Counted from the first letter of the stretch, positions 46,272-55,366 are shown. The stretch is DNA of 64,000 nucleotides from Candidatus Bipolaricaulota bacterium (GCA_025060395.1 JANXCC010000008.1:1-64000), one strand, 5' to 3'. Notes: generated from the letters alone by a model not told the origin. Numbers and translations: made by a program.

Positions 46272-47465
46272 ATGTCCTACAGAATCCTATCAGTGACTGT
46301 AGGGTTGATGCTGGTGCTCTTTGGTCTGTCTGACCTACCGAAAGCTCAAGAGCAGCAGGTGCTCAATCCTATAGGCAAGCTTGATCTGGGCGGATCCAAG
46401 GTCAACGGCTTTCTCTTCACAGCTGATGGGAAGCTTATCTTTGCCTCTGTCAGCGTCGGGCGGGAGAGCTCAGTCTTCCTCGTAGGGGCCAGCACCGCTG
46501 ATGTCAAAAAATTCTACGGTAAGAAGATACGTGGCTGCCCTGTTGCCGGTGAGATCTGCTTGGTCCAGATCCGCGGGAATATCAATCCCCAAGATCTAGC
46601 GTATAACGAGGCAAAGAAGGTGCTCTTCATCCCTGGCTATGACGACGACACGCTCTACTTCTCTCAGGTAGTCTTCGACAAGGAGGGCAATCCCACGGAA
46701 GCGAGGGCCGCTAAGAAAGTCTCTGTGGGAGCCGGGCCACGCGCCGTCGCCGTCAACGCCGAGGGCACGCGGGCCTTGACAGTGAACGAGCGCGAACACA
46801 CCATCAGCGTCGTCGATATTCTGTACAAGGGCGATGCTCCAGATAAAGGGGAAGTGATTGCGACGATTAAGCTCGACCCCGTTGAGGAGGCCCCAACTTA
46901 TCCTAGCCCGGCTGATATCGTGATCAAGGGCGATAAGGCCTTCGTCGTAAACACCGACACGTGGAAGGTTTGCGAGATCAAGAATATCAACGCAGAGAGC
47001 GAAAAGGTCAAGAAAGGGGAGGAGAAGATCGAGCTGGGCGCTTGTGTCGATACCGGTGCATATCCGCGCGCCATAGCCATGCTCGGAGATACGGCCTATG
47101 TGATCAACAGCCTTGGGGACAGCATCAGTCAGCTCTCCCTAGAGCCTCTTGCGAGCAAAGCTGAAGTCCCCGTGGGGGACGCGCCGCGCGGTATCACCAC
47201 GGATAATCAGTGCTGGGTTGTAGTGACTAATACTGGGGTGGACAATGCTGAGCAGCCCCAAGCGAGTCTCTCCTTCATCCATCAGGGCCTAGAGCGGATC
47301 ATCACGGCGCCCATCACGCCCCTAGAACTAGGAGATCCCATCGTGCCTACTCAGGTGCAGGTGCTGGTCAAGGGGAACGCTAAAGAGGTCTGGGTGTTGA
47401 ACATCGGGGCTCGCGGAGAGATCTTGATCTATTCTGCGCCGGAGGCTGTCAAGACCTGTCCGTAA
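46272..47465 (+). CDS. Secreted YncE-like beta-propeller protein
   Basis: 397 residues. AGAAGGAGG lies upstream of the ATG at 46272, which opens a signal peptide (ILSVTVGLMLVLFGLSDLPK). Repeats of the cytochrome D1/YncE type are seen: VGAGPRAVAVNAEGTRALTV, DTGAYPRAIAMLGDTAYVIN, VGDAPRGITTDNQCWVVVTN. Such proteins bind DNA or protein ligands in the periplasm; the ligand here is unknown. It has its own promoter and terminator and is divergent from the FG-GAP propeller gene. Confidence 0.8.
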   Translation: MSYRILSVTVGLMLVLFGLSDLPKAQEQQVLNPIGKLDLGGSKVNGFLFTADGKLIFASVSVGRESSVFLVGASTADVKKFYGKKIRGCPVAGEICLVQIRGNINPQDLAYNEAKKVLFIPGYDDDTLYFSQVVFDKEGNPTEARAAKKVSVGAGPRAVAVNAEGTRALTVNEREHTISVVDILYKGDAPDKGEVIATIKLDPVEEAPTYPSPADIVIKGDKAFVVNTDTWKVCEIKNINAESEKVKKGEEKIELGACVDTGAYPRAIAMLGDTAYVINSLGDSISQLSLEPLASKAEVPVGDAPRGITTDNQCWVVVTNTGVDNAEQPQASLSFIHQGLERIITAPITPLELGDPIVPTQVQVLVKGNAKEVWVLNIGARGEILIYSAPEAVKTCP

Positions 47466-47490
47466 CAGAGCAAGAGGCTGAGATTTGCTG

Positions 47491-47522
47491 AGGCGGCCCC
47501 ACCGCGGGGCCGCCTTCCTTTG
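47491..47522 (+). terminator. Rho-independent terminator of the YncE-like gene
   Basis: AGGCGGCCCC pairs with GGGGCCGCCT around a 5-base loop and is followed by TCCTTTGT, 26 bases after the stop codon. Confidence 0.75.
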
Positions 47523-47525
47523 TAG

Positions 47526-47554
47526 TTGACGATCCTAGCTCTTCTGGATATAGT
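47526..47554 (+). promoter_or_regulatory. Promoter of the CAU tRNA
   Basis: TTGACG, 17-base spacer, TATAGT. The -10 box ends eight bases before the mature tRNA. Confidence 0.65.
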
Positions 47555-47562
47555 AAGGACGC

Positions 47563-47634
47563 GGGCCCGTAGCTCAGGGGCAGAGCAGCCGGCTCATAAC
47601 CGGTAGGTCGCAGGTTCGAATCCTGCCGGGCCCA
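47563..47634 (+). tRNA. tRNA with CAU anticodon (elongator Met, or Ile if lysidine-modified)
   Basis: Acceptor stem GGGCCCG/CGGGCCC, D-arm GCTC/GAGC, anticodon stem-loop GCCGG-CTCATAA-CCGGT, T-arm GCAGG-TTCGAAT-CCTGC, discriminator A. CCA is not encoded. A paired G1-C72 and the absence of three G-C pairs in the anticodon stem exclude initiator tRNA. The CAU anticodon cannot separate elongator Met from Ile2. Followed after 22 bases by the RNase H-like gene, so they may be co-transcribed. Confidence 0.93.
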
Positions 47635-47656
47635 GAGATACTCACTTGCTCATTCT

Positions 47657-48190
47657 ATGGAGAAGCTTTTTGTGAACGTAGACGGTGCCTCCCAGGGGAA
47701 TCCCGGCGAAGCCGCTATTGGTATTGTCATCTCAGATCCTGAGGGTAACGTCCTTAAGGAGATCTCTGAACACATCGGGCGCACCACCAATAACGTGGCC
47801 GAGTATCGTGCCCTCATTGAAGCGATTAAAGCCGTGCTACCCTATATGCCCAAGCGTGTTATCTTCTTTACCGATAGTCAGCTGTTAGCCAATCAAGTCA
47901 ATGGGCTCTATCGGATCCGGCGGCCGCACCTGGAGCCGCTCAATCGCCAAGTTCACGAGTTGCTTGCTAAGTTGCCCAGTTGGCAAGTGAACTATGTAGA
48001 GCGGGACGCCAACTGGAAAGCTCATCGGCTGGCGCAGAAGGCCCTCTTAGAGCGAGTGGCCAAAGAAGCAGAAGTCGGCTTGCCAGAGCGGATTCGAAAG
48101 AAAGTTGAGCTCCTCGATGAACTCGATCAGAGACGGGTCTGGGAGTTTGTGAATCGACTGTACGAAGAGTCGCAGAAAGACAAGACATAA
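47657..48190 (+). CDS. RNase HI-like (RVT_3) protein with altered fourth acidic position
   Basis: 177 residues. RNase H fold with DGASQGNPGEAAIGIVI (first Asp), NNVAEYRALIEAI (Glu) and FFTDSQLLANQV (second Asp). The fourth position, usually Asp in an A-D-x-L-A motif, is His here (NWKAHRLAQKAL). Members cut the RNA of RNA-DNA hybrids. A 45-residue helical C-terminal extension follows the domain. ATG 47657 has no good Shine-Dalgarno and lies just after the tRNA. Confidence 0.8.
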   Translation: MEKLFVNVDGASQGNPGEAAIGIVISDPEGNVLKEISEHIGRTTNNVAEYRALIEAIKAVLPYMPKRVIFFTDSQLLANQVNGLYRIRRPHLEPLNRQVHELLAKLPSWQVNYVERDANWKAHRLAQKALLERVAKEAEVGLPERIRKKVELLDELDQRRVWEFVNRLYEESQKDKT

Positions 48191-48230
48191 CGATCAAAGC
48201 TTCATCCTGTGGGAAAGGGGGACTCTGTCG

Positions 48231-49811
48231 ATGGGTGGGGATCTCAAAGGGTATCTTCTCATTTGTGGGGTTCTTCTGACAAGCTGCTGGCCTATACCTA
48301 ATAGGCTGAGCGTCAGTCCTGATGGCTGGCTCGCCCTAACCTTGTCTGAAAAGACCGATGGCTCCTATGAAGCGCTGCCTCACGAAGGCCAGATCTGGCT
48401 CGTAGATTTCAAGACGGGCCGTGTGCAGGCTGTGTTCCATGGGCGCGGAAGTCTCTCATGGGCAGTCTTTTCCCCTGATGGGACCGAGCTGCTCTATGTC
48501 GACAGCCCCAGCTTCGAGCTTCCCCAGATCCTCAGAGTGATTCCCTCACGCCCTTGGCGATTGCTGCTCTTTGACCGGAGGAGCAACACCACGACCGAGC
48601 TCCTCTCAGGGGATCACGGCTTCATTTGGGCTCCAACGTTCTCTCCCGACGGACGAAAGATCGCCTACTACCGTGGAGATGGCAAAAGCCAGATCGGGCT
48701 GTATATCTTCGACCGCGATGCTTATAGAGAACGCCTCGTCAGACTGGTCCAAGACACCAAGGGTCTCTATTATGCCCCCTACGGGCCAGAGCTGCTGTGG
48801 ACTCCAGATGGACGCGGTATATTCGTCTTTTTCGTAGAAGAACTTATCTCGCCGGATATCGTCGTAGGGACAGGACGATATTTCATGGGACGGCTTGCCG
48901 TGTTAGACGTCGAGTGTGGGTGTGAGCGGACAATCAGCGCGGGATTCTTTCCCTTGTGGCCTGTCGCCCTCTCTTTGATAGCGTCTCCAGATGGCCAAAG
49001 GCTCTACGTCAACAGTTATGACCAGACGACCTCGGGGATCGCCCGTGAGCGCGTCAACCTCTACGAGATCGCTGTCGAGACAGGCCAGAAAACAACGCTC
49101 TACGATCAAGGGGGTATCGCGCTGGCTCCAGCGCTCTCTCCAGAGGGAACACGCCTAATCTTCACTGTGATCTCACTTGAAGAGACTATGAAGGCTGATC
49201 TCTATGTCATAGATTGTGCTCAGGAAACGCCTGTGCACCAGCTCACCTATGATGGGCGTTCGGGTTTTGGGTTCTGGCTCTCTCAAGAAGAGATAGGCTT
49301 CGTGCGCTTGAGAGACCCTGCGGTGCTCCGCGGGGAGATCTGGATAAAAAATCTCTTCACCAACGAGGAGCGCAATCTCACCGCCCTTTTGGCTGTGCAA
49401 AGCCCTCTCGCCCAGCTCAGCCGGCAGCTCCAAGACCATCAACAGCAGATGATAGAGATGCAGCAAGCTTTAGAGCGCGTGGAAAGCCAGCTCCACATGC
49501 TGCATCATACAATAGCTGCTCTACCTGAGGCATTGCAGGGGCTCTCCCAGAAGCTGGATGCAGTGCAGACCCAGAGCACAGAGATAAACAATCACATCGC
49601 CCAGAGGACTGGCGACCTCATGGCAGACATGAGCGTGGTGAAAACCCAGCTCTCCAGCATAGAAACGGAGGTGAAAGCCCTAAGCCTACGACCGGCGCTC
49701 TCCCTGTGGCAGCTTGTGACTGCGCTGCTACTCACCGTCATTGTGATCGTCTTGTTGGTGCGGCGTGCGGTTCATGCGCTTGCTCAGCAGATCACCTTGC
49801 CACCCCAGTAG
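48231..49811 (+). CDS. Lipoprotein with TolB-like propeller, coiled coil and C-terminal membrane helix
   Basis: 526 residues. Lipobox LTSC with the lipidated cysteine at 19. WD40/TolB-like repeats follow (LSVSPDGWLALTL, AVFSPDGTELLYVD, PTFSPDGRKIAYYRGD, LLWTPDGRGIFVF, LALAPALSPEGTRLIFTV). A coiled coil (about 385-480: LSRQLQDHQQQMIEMQQAL, ALQGLSQKLDAVQTQSTEIN) and a final helix (LWQLVTALLLTVIVIVLLVR) end the chain. Lipid at one end and a membrane helix at the other is unusual. AAAGGGGGA precedes the ATG. Confidence 0.75.
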   Translation: MGGDLKGYLLICGVLLTSCWPIPNRLSVSPDGWLALTLSEKTDGSYEALPHEGQIWLVDFKTGRVQAVFHGRGSLSWAVFSPDGTELLYVDSPSFELPQILRVIPSRPWRLLLFDRRSNTTTELLSGDHGFIWAPTFSPDGRKIAYYRGDGKSQIGLYIFDRDAYRERLVRLVQDTKGLYYAPYGPELLWTPDGRGIFVFFVEELISPDIVVGTGRYFMGRLAVLDVECGCERTISAGFFPLWPVALSLIASPDGQRLYVNSYDQTTSGIARERVNLYEIAVETGQKTTLYDQGGIALAPALSPEGTRLIFTVISLEETMKADLYVIDCAQETPVHQLTYDGRSGFGFWLSQEEIGFVRLRDPAVLRGEIWIKNLFTNEERNLTALLAVQSPLAQLSRQLQDHQQQMIEMQQALERVESQLHMLHHTIAALPEALQGLSQKLDAVQTQSTEINNHIAQRTGDLMADMSVVKTQLSSIETEVKALSLRPALSLWQLVTALLLTVIVIVLLVRRAVHALAQQITLPPQ

Positions 49812-50485
49812 AGAGTAGCAATCCCTAGGCTCAGGTCGCGATACCCCACGGGGCGAAAGCCCACTGCGTAGAGCTCTTCAAGGATCTGAGCGCGCTGGGG
49901 GAAGCTTAGAATCGAGTCACGTAGATATTCATAGGGCGTGCGCGAGCCCGATAAGAGTCCGCCGACGTAAGGCAGAAAGTATCGCAAATAGAGAAGGTAG
50001 AAGGAGCGCACAAGCAAGCTTTGCGGGAGAGCAAACTCTAAGATCAGTAAGCGTCCCCCGGGGGAGAGCACGCGGTAGATCTCCCTCAGCCCTCGGGAGC
50101 GGTCCGGAAGGTTGCGCAGCCCAAACGCCATCGTCGCGATTTCAAAAGAGTCGTCAGCAAAGGGCAGCTCCAAGGCATTCCCTTGGACGAGCCGCACCTG
50201 TCGATCAAGGCTCCAGCGTGCGAACTTCTCGCGGGCCACGCGTAGCATCTCTTCTGAGAGATCGAGTCCCACGATCTGAAGATCCGGGCAGACACGGGCG
50301 AACTCTAGGACGACGTCGCCCGTGCCGGTGCATACGTCAAGCAAGCGTTCTGAGGGCCTTGGGGCAGCTTGTCGGACCAATTCCCGGCGCCATAGCCGGT
50401 CGCGATTGAGGCTCAGAACACGATTAGCAAGGTCATAACGACGCGCGATCTGGGAGAACATCTGGGCGACTTCCTGAGGGTGCAT
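49784..50485 (-). CDS. ubiE: Demethylmenaquinone methyltransferase (MenG/UbiE family)
   Basis: 233 residues. Last methylation in menaquinone (or ubiquinone) synthesis. FSQIARRYDLANRVLSLNRD, then DVCTGTGDVVLEFAR (SAM site), GLDLSEEMLRVAREKF, FGLRNLPDRSRGLREIYRVL, and RTPYEYLRDSILSFP are the UbiE/COQ5 signatures. Last gene of gpmI-asp23-ubiE. Its 3' end overlaps the convergent lipoprotein gene by 28 bases. Confidence 0.9.
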   Translation of the reverse strand: MHPQEVAQMFSQIARRYDLANRVLSLNRDRLWRRELVRQAAPRPSERLLDVCTGTGDVVLEFARVCPDLQIVGLDLSEEMLRVAREKFARWSLDRQVRLVQGNALELPFADDSFEIATMAFGLRNLPDRSRGLREIYRVLSPGGRLLILEFALPQSLLVRSFYLLYLRYFLPYVGGLLSGSRTPYEYLRDSILSFPQRAQILEELYAVGFRPVGYRDLSLGIATLYWGGKVIC

Positions 50486-50488
50486 TGC

Positions 50489-50860
50489 TTACTCTCGGAC
50501 AACGCCGCTGATCTCTATTATGACCTCGTCGACTTCTAAGCCTGCAAGCTCACGCACCCGCATCTTCACTTCTTGGATGGCTTTGCGCGCGGCCTCTGGG
50601 ATACGCGTCCCATAGACAGCAAAGAGGGCCATCTTGATGACTAGACGCCCATTCTCTTTGAGGACTTCGATGCCCTCGCCCTTGATCGCCTGGGTGATAG
50701 CGCCGAAAAAGCCAGAGCTTTCCCGAACCTGGCGCGGGGTGCGGAGCCCCTTTTGCTCGCTGATCACTTGCGCGCAGAGCTGAACGATGGCCCGCTCAGA
50801 GATATAGATGTCTCCAAGTTCACTAGTGATCTTTCTCAATCCAGCCATATCCTTGCTCAT
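50489..50860 (-). CDS. Asp23/Gls24 family protein
   Basis: 123 residues. Starts with LGDIYISERAIVQLCAQVIS and continues VLKENGRLVIKMALFAVYGT and IPEAARKAIQEVKMRVRELA, with VDEVIIEISGVV at the end: a complete Asp23 domain. In Gram-positive bacteria the family is tied to cell-envelope stress and membrane anchoring. A start at 50845 is possible. It lies 3 bases before ubiE and 28 after gpmI. Confidence 0.85.
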   Translation of the reverse strand: MSKDMAGLRKITSELGDIYISERAIVQLCAQVISEQKGLRTPRQVRESSGFFGAITQAIKGEGIEVLKENGRLVIKMALFAVYGTRIPEAARKAIQEVKMRVRELAGLEVDEVIIEISGVVRE

Positions 50861-50888
50861 TGGAAGCCCGGGGATTTCAGGGGTAAGT

Positions 50889-52406
50889 CTATGCTAAGCT
50901 GCGTCCTGTCATCTCCTTTGGTTGTTTCAGACCCATGAGTCGTAGCAAAGTTGGGGCGACGTCGCAGAGCGCCCCGCCGTCCGCCAGCGTGATCTTCTGC
51001 GGCCCAATGTAGATCAACGGACCTGGGCTGTGCGTATGAGCCGTATGAGGACGTCCATAGGCATCTCTCATAATATCAGCATTACCGTGATCAGCTGTAA
51101 TCAAGAGCTCTCCATCGACGGAGCGCGTCGCTTCGACCACACGCCCCAGACACTCATCCACGACTTCAATAGCTCTGATGGTGGCTTCAAAGACCCCGGT
51201 GTGCCCCACCATATCCGGATTGGCATAGTTTATCAGAACAAAATCATAACGGCGACTTGTGATCTGTTTGATCGCTTCCTCAGTGACTTCATACGCCGAC
51301 ATCTCCGGCTTCAGGTCGTACGTGGCGACTTTGGGAGACGGGATGAGTTTTCTCTCCTCCCCAGGGAATGGCGTCTCACGCCCATTGTTGAAAAAGTATG
51401 TGACGTGGGCGTATTTTTCCGTCTCGGCAATGCGAAACTGCTTCAGTCCAGCGTTACTGAGCACTTCACCGAAGATATTATGGAGGACTTCGTCGCCAGG
51501 GAACGCCGCGGGGACCGCGAGGCTAGGGTCATACTGCGTGAGGGTGACGAACTCGATCTTGGGGCAGAGTCCACGATGAAACTGAGTGAAGTCTTGTTCG
51601 CTCAAGGCTCGAGTGAGTTGGCGAGCGCGATCGGGACGGAAATTGAAGAAGATCGCCGCATCGCCGTCGCGAATGACGCCTTCGGGCTCAAGCACGATAG
51701 GCTTGATAAACTCATCGGTCTCGCCGCGCGCATAGGCGCGCTCTACAGCGGCCTCCGCGGGGCCTGGATCGAAGACCCCTTCGCCGAATCGCAAGGCGCG
51801 ATAAGCTCTTTCGGTGCGCTCCCAGCGGTTATCGCGGTCCATGGCCCAGTAGCGTCCCATAAGAGTAGTGATCTGGCCTAGGCCGTGTCGCTGGCAGAAC
51901 TCGCGCACGCTCTTCACATAGTGGGCCCCAGAAGTTGGCGGTGTATCGCGCCCGTCAAGAAATGCGTGAATGTAAAGGGTATAGACACGCTCACGTTGGG
52001 CCAGCTCAATCAAGGCGAACAGATGCTCCAATAAGCTATGCACACCGCCATCGCTTACAAGCCCCATGAGATGGAGGCGGCTGTGATGCCTTCGTACATG
52101 GTCTATAGCGCGTAGCAGCACGCTGTTTGTGAAGAAGCTTTGATCGCGAATCGCCTCAGAGATGCGAGTTGCGGCTTGCACGACGATGCGACCGGCTCCC
52201 AAATTCTGATGGCCGACTTCAGAATTCCCAAATTGTCCTTCAGGCAATCCCACAAAGCGCCCATCCGTGCGCACCAATGTATGCGGGAAGCTCTCCCAGC
52301 AGCGATCGAAATTTGGGGTCTTGGCGGCAGCAATAGCGTTCCACTCCTTCTCTTCGCGCATCCCCCAACCATCGAGGACGACGAGCACATATGGACGCGT
52401 GGGCAT
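50889..52406 (-). CDS. gpmI: 2,3-bisphosphoglycerate-independent phosphoglycerate mutase
   Basis: 505 residues. Interconverts 3- and 2-phosphoglycerate through a phosphoserine. [20 protein letters not shown] carries metal ligands, S62 in [14 protein letters not shown] is the phosphorylated serine, [14 protein letters not shown] and [13 protein letters not shown] plus [11 protein letters not shown] complete the two-metal site. TATAAT lies five bases before the ATG and no Shine-Dalgarno is seen, so the transcript may be leaderless. Confidence 0.96.
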   Translation of the reverse strand: MPTRPYVLVVLDGWGMREEKEWNAIAAAKTPNFDRCWESFPHTLVRTDGRFVGLPEGQFGNSEVGHQNLGAGRIVVQAATRISEAIRDQSFFTNSVLLRAIDHVRRHHSRLHLMGLVSDGGVHSLLEHLFALIELAQRERVYTLYIHAFLDGRDTPPTSGAHYVKSVREFCQRHGLGQITTLMGRYWAMDRDNRWERTERAYRALRFGEGVFDPGPAEAAVERAYARGETDEFIKPIVLEPEGVIRDGDAAIFFNFRPDRARQLTRALSEQDFTQFHRGLCPKIEFVTLTQYDPSLAVPAAFPGDEVLHNIFGEVLSNAGLKQFRIAETEKYAHVTYFFNNGRETPFPGEERKLIPSPKVATYDLKPEMSAYEVTEEAIKQITSRRYDFVLINYANPDMVGHTGVFEATIRAIEVVDECLGRVVEATRSVDGELLITADHGNADIMRDAYGRPHTAHTHSPGPLIYIGPQKITLADGGALCDVAPTLLRLMGLKQPKEMTGRSLA

Positions 52407-52411
52407 AACTT

Positions 52412-52417
52412 ATTATA
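52412..52417 (-). promoter_or_regulatory. -10 box of gpmI
   Basis: TATAAT on the minus strand with only five bases between it and the gpmI ATG. The transcription start would fall on or next to the A of the start codon. The -35 is weak. Confidence 0.5.
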
Positions 52418-52435
52418 CTCTGCGTGTGGCTAGAC

Positions 52436-52464
52436 TTGCTAATAAAGACCGAAGCGCTTACAAT
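52436..52464 (+). promoter_or_regulatory. Promoter of dtd
   Basis: TTGCTA, 17-base spacer, TACAAT, nine bases before the ATG at 52474. Confidence 0.65.
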
Positions 52465-52473
52465 CGAGCTGTT

Positions 52474-52938
52474 ATGCGCCTGGTGCTTCAGCGTGTGAGA
52501 GAAGCGTCTGTGGAGATAGATGGGAAGACTGTGGGCCGGATTGGCCCAGGGCTCCTAATCTTTTTGGGCGTGGGCAAGGGTGACTCTGAACATGACACGA
52601 TCTTCTTGGCGGATCGCGTCTTAGGGCTGCGAATCTTCGAGGACGCAGCGGGCAAGATGAATCTCTCCGTCAAGGACGTGCAAGGGGAGATCTTGGTGGT
52701 TTCGCAGTTTACGCTCTATGGGGATACGCAGAAGGGGCGTCGCCCTAGCTTCGATGCCGCAGCGCCGCCTGATCAAGCCCGTGTGCTCTATGAGCTTTTT
52801 TTGCAAGAGCTGCGTCGTAGCGGGCTGAAGGTCGAATCAGGGATCTTCGGGGCTCGCATGAAGGTCTTCCTCATCAATGATGGTCCCGTCACTTTCATCC
52901 TCGAGAGCAAGGCGGTTGCACAGGCAAATCCAACTTGA
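52474..52938 (+). CDS. dtd: D-aminoacyl-tRNA deacylase
   Basis: 154 residues. Hydrolyses D-amino acids from mischarged tRNAs. [20 protein letters not shown], the catalytic [20 protein letters not shown], and [11 protein letters not shown] (the second active-site motif) are all present. The ATG at 52474 matches the family N-terminus; longer frames run into the divergent gpmI promoter. No Shine-Dalgarno; nine bases separate it from the -10 box. Confidence 0.95.
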   Translation: MRLVLQRVREASVEIDGKTVGRIGPGLLIFLGVGKGDSEHDTIFLADRVLGLRIFEDAAGKMNLSVKDVQGEILVVSQFTLYGDTQKGRRPSFDAAAPPDQARVLYELFLQELRRSGLKVESGIFGARMKVFLINDGPVTFILESKAVAQANPT

Positions 52939-53012
52939 TAGAATGTGAGCCTGCTAAAGCTCAGAAGCCTTCGAGTCTTCTCAATGCTTTATGATATAAA
53001 GGAGCGGTGAAC

Positions 53013-53207
53013 ATGGGACAGGGAGTACCTAAGTATAGGCGATCGAGATCACAGAGGCGCATGCATCGGGCAGCCAGCTATAAATTTACCCCTGTGACGA
53101 TCAATGAGTGTCCGCGTTGCCATGAGCCCAAGCTGCCTCATCGCGTCTGCCTGAATTGCGGCTACTATAGAGGGATGGAGGTTATCGCCTTGGAGGAGAA
53201 AGAGTGA
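53013..53207 (+). CDS. rpmF: 50S ribosomal protein L32, zinc type
   Basis: 64 residues from the ATG at 53013 (AAGGAG eight bases upstream); a GTG two codons earlier lies too close to the Shine-Dalgarno. VPKYRRSRSQRRMHRAASYK, then cysteines 33, 36, 46 and 49 (ECPRCHEPK, VCLNCGYY). Convergent with the peptide permease, which ends 10 bases away. The usual plsX partner is not next to it. Confidence 0.93.
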   Translation: MGQGVPKYRRSRSQRRMHRAASYKFTPVTINECPRCHEPKLPHRVCLNCGYYRGMEVIALEEKE

Positions 53208-53216
53208 GGGGAGGGA

Positions 53217-54323
53217 CTACTTGGCGCCCTTCAGGCGCGGGTCTAAGATGTCTCGAAACGCGTCGCCAATCAGATTCCATCCCAGCACAAAGAGCAAGAT
53301 AGCCATGCCAGGATAGACCACAATGTACCAGTGATCGCTAAGGCGAGGGATCCAGTCGCGGGCGAAGCTGATCATCTGACCCCAGTCGGCAAAGCCTATC
53401 TCAGCCCCTAAGCCTAAGAAGCTTAACGCCGCAAAGTTGAGGACATACGAGCCGATGTCCATCGAGCCCACGACTAATGTCGGATAGATAGCGTTAGGAA
53501 TGATATGGCGTAACAAGACGCGGTAGTGTGGGGCTCCTATAGCATGAGCGGCATAGACGTAGTCTCGCTCTTTGATGGCGAGGATATCCCCTCGGATCAA
53601 ACGGGCGTAGCTCATCCAGCCGAAAACAGTGAGTGCGACCATGGCCGTCAACAACCCACGCCCTAGGGACGGCTGGAGCACGGCGGCCAGAGTAATAGCT
53701 GCTACTAAAAAAGGGAAGGCCAGAAAGATGTCCGTGATACGCATAAGGATCTCGTCAACCCAGCGACCGAAATATGCGCCAAGCGAGCCGATCACCAAGC
53801 CGATTAAGACATTCAGGCCGGTGAGGACCAGGCCCACGAAGAAGGCCATTGACGTTCCCCACACGATCCCATAATAGATATCGTAGCTTTGGATGAGACC
53901 GAAGGGTCGAGCCTCGCAGATCGTCTCTTGCTTGGTGATGATCTTCCAGATCTGCTCCAGGGGATTATCGCCTCTGGGCGGCTGAGGCATGTGAGTATAG
54001 CCACAACGAACGATGCGATAGGGCTCCCGTGGATTCTCCGGAGGGGCTAGCCATGGTGCTGCAATCGCAATCGCAGCAAAGAAGAGTACGAGCACGATCC
54101 CTATCAACGATAGCCTGTTCTGTAGGAGCTTGCGCATCCGATATGCAGCGGTGATAATCGTTGCGACAACTCCAAAGACCAATATCTGACTTATGAGGAA
54201 GAGCGGTTCTTCAAAGAGACCAAGCTCTTGGCGAGTGGAGAGCACGACAAAGACGAAGAGCCCTCCAAGCACTAGATATATCCAGAGGAGAGAATGTCGT
54301 AGCCACGCCCGCACTGCACTCAC
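53217..54323 (-). CDS. Peptide ABC transporter permease (OppC/DppC type), second system
   Basis: 368 residues. Two extra hydrophobic segments precede the usual first helix (SLLWIYLVLGGLFVFVVLST and PLFLISQILVFGVVATIITA). The core has LSLIGIVLVLFFAAIAIAAP, an extracytoplasmic loop with cysteines (VRCGYTHMP, ETICEARPFG), the docking loop AAHAIGAPHYRVLLRHIIPN and tail DAFRDILDPRLKG. The usual HPLGTDxxGRD loop is missing, replaced by GLIQSYDIYYGIVWG. Its start overlaps the previous stop. Confidence 0.88.
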   Translation of the reverse strand: MSAVRAWLRHSLLWIYLVLGGLFVFVVLSTRQELGLFEEPLFLISQILVFGVVATIITAAYRMRKLLQNRLSLIGIVLVLFFAAIAIAAPWLAPPENPREPYRIVRCGYTHMPQPPRGDNPLEQIWKIITKQETICEARPFGLIQSYDIYYGIVWGTSMAFFVGLVLTGLNVLIGLVIGSLGAYFGRWVDEILMRITDIFLAFPFLVAAITLAAVLQPSLGRGLLTAMVALTVFGWMSYARLIRGDILAIKERDYVYAAHAIGAPHYRVLLRHIIPNAIYPTLVVGSMDIGSYVLNFAALSFLGLGAEIGFADWGQMISFARDWIPRLSDHWYIVVYPGMAILLFVLGWNLIGDAFRDILDPRLKGAK

Positions 54324-55348
54324 TCCAACCTCACCCGTGGGTCGATAAACGCGTAGAGCACATCCACGATTAGGTTGCCCACGACGAGCAACACACCGTT
54401 GAAGAGCGTGAACCCGATGACGCTCAGGATGTCCAGACGTATTGCCGCATCAGCGGCCCAGCGCCCGATCCCCGGATAGTTAAAGATCGTCTCCGTGATG
54501 ACGACACCGTTGAGCAGGCCGATCAGAAGCAAGCCTCCCATCGTCGCTACTGGAATCATAGCATTACGAGCGGCATGTTTATTGATAACCACGCTCTCTT
54601 TGAGGCCCTTGGCCCGCGCCGTCATGATGTACTCCTGGCGTAGCGTCTCAAGCATCGAGCTGCGCGTCACCCGCAATAACAACGCCCATTGCACGTACGA
54701 GAGCGTGATGACCGGCATGATGAGATGGCGCAGGGAATCCCAGAAGACATCCCAACGCCAGTTGAGGATCGCGTCTATAGTATACATTTGGGTGTAGCGA
54801 ATGAACGAGCCGTTGATGACTTCACGAGTGACCCAGTCAGAGATCTGGCCTGGGGGGAACCATTGCAATCGCGCATAGAAGTACATGAGCATCAGCAGAC
54901 CGAAGACGAAGGTGGGCAATGACCATCCGACCAAGGCAAAGACACGCATCGTGTGGTCAATCAACTTGTCTTGGTGGACTGCCGAGAGTATCCCAAGCCA
55001 GATGCCTACTAAGATAACGGGGAGCATTGCCCAGAGTGAGAGCTCCAGCGTAGCTGGCAGATAATAGAGCAGGGCTTCGCTAACAGGGCGCTGAGCGGTC
55101 TTCGACCAGCCGAGATCGCCGCGAATGACCTGGTTGAGCCATTGCCAATACTGAATATGTATGGGTTGATCAAGCCCATACTTTTTGATGATACGATCCA
55201 TGGCATCGGGGCTTTTAGGCACATCAGCTAGATAGAGACTGGCGCGCATCTCGGGAGAGAGCAAGGCAAAGACGGCGAAGACAAAGATCGTCACTCCCAG
55301 GAGCAGGATTGGCAATAACAACAAACGCCGGATGATATACGCAAGCAT
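54320..55348 (-). CDS. Peptide ABC transporter permease (OppB/DppB type), second system
   Basis: 342 residues, normal length. IIRRLLLLPILLLGVTIFVF, YGLDQPIHIQYWQWLNQVIR, GDLGWSKTAQRPVSEALLYY, docking loop MTARAKGLKESVVINKHAAR and tail LIVDVLYAFIDPRVRLE. No Shine-Dalgarno of note. An internal promoter lies 20-50 bases upstream. Confidence 0.92.
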   Translation of the reverse strand: MLAYIIRRLLLLPILLLGVTIFVFAVFALLSPEMRASLYLADVPKSPDAMDRIIKKYGLDQPIHIQYWQWLNQVIRGDLGWSKTAQRPVSEALLYYLPATLELSLWAMLPVILVGIWLGILSAVHQDKLIDHTMRVFALVGWSLPTFVFGLLMLMYFYARLQWFPPGQISDWVTREVINGSFIRYTQMYTIDAILNWRWDVFWDSLRHLIMPVITLSYVQWALLLRVTRSSMLETLRQEYIMTARAKGLKESVVINKHAARNAMIPVATMGGLLLIGLLNGVVITETIFNYPGIGRWAADAAIRLDILSVIGFTLFNGVLLVVGNLIVDVLYAFIDPRVRLE

Positions 55349-55366
55349 GATCGCTTCAACGTGGGA

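Noticed and set aside
47563-47634. CAU tRNA as initiator tRNA
   Set aside because: G1-C72 is paired, and the three consecutive G-C pairs of initiator anticodon stems are absent.
51030-51881. 283-codon plus-strand frame inside gpmI
   Set aside because: Antisense to conserved gpmI active-site coding sequence; no supporting signals.
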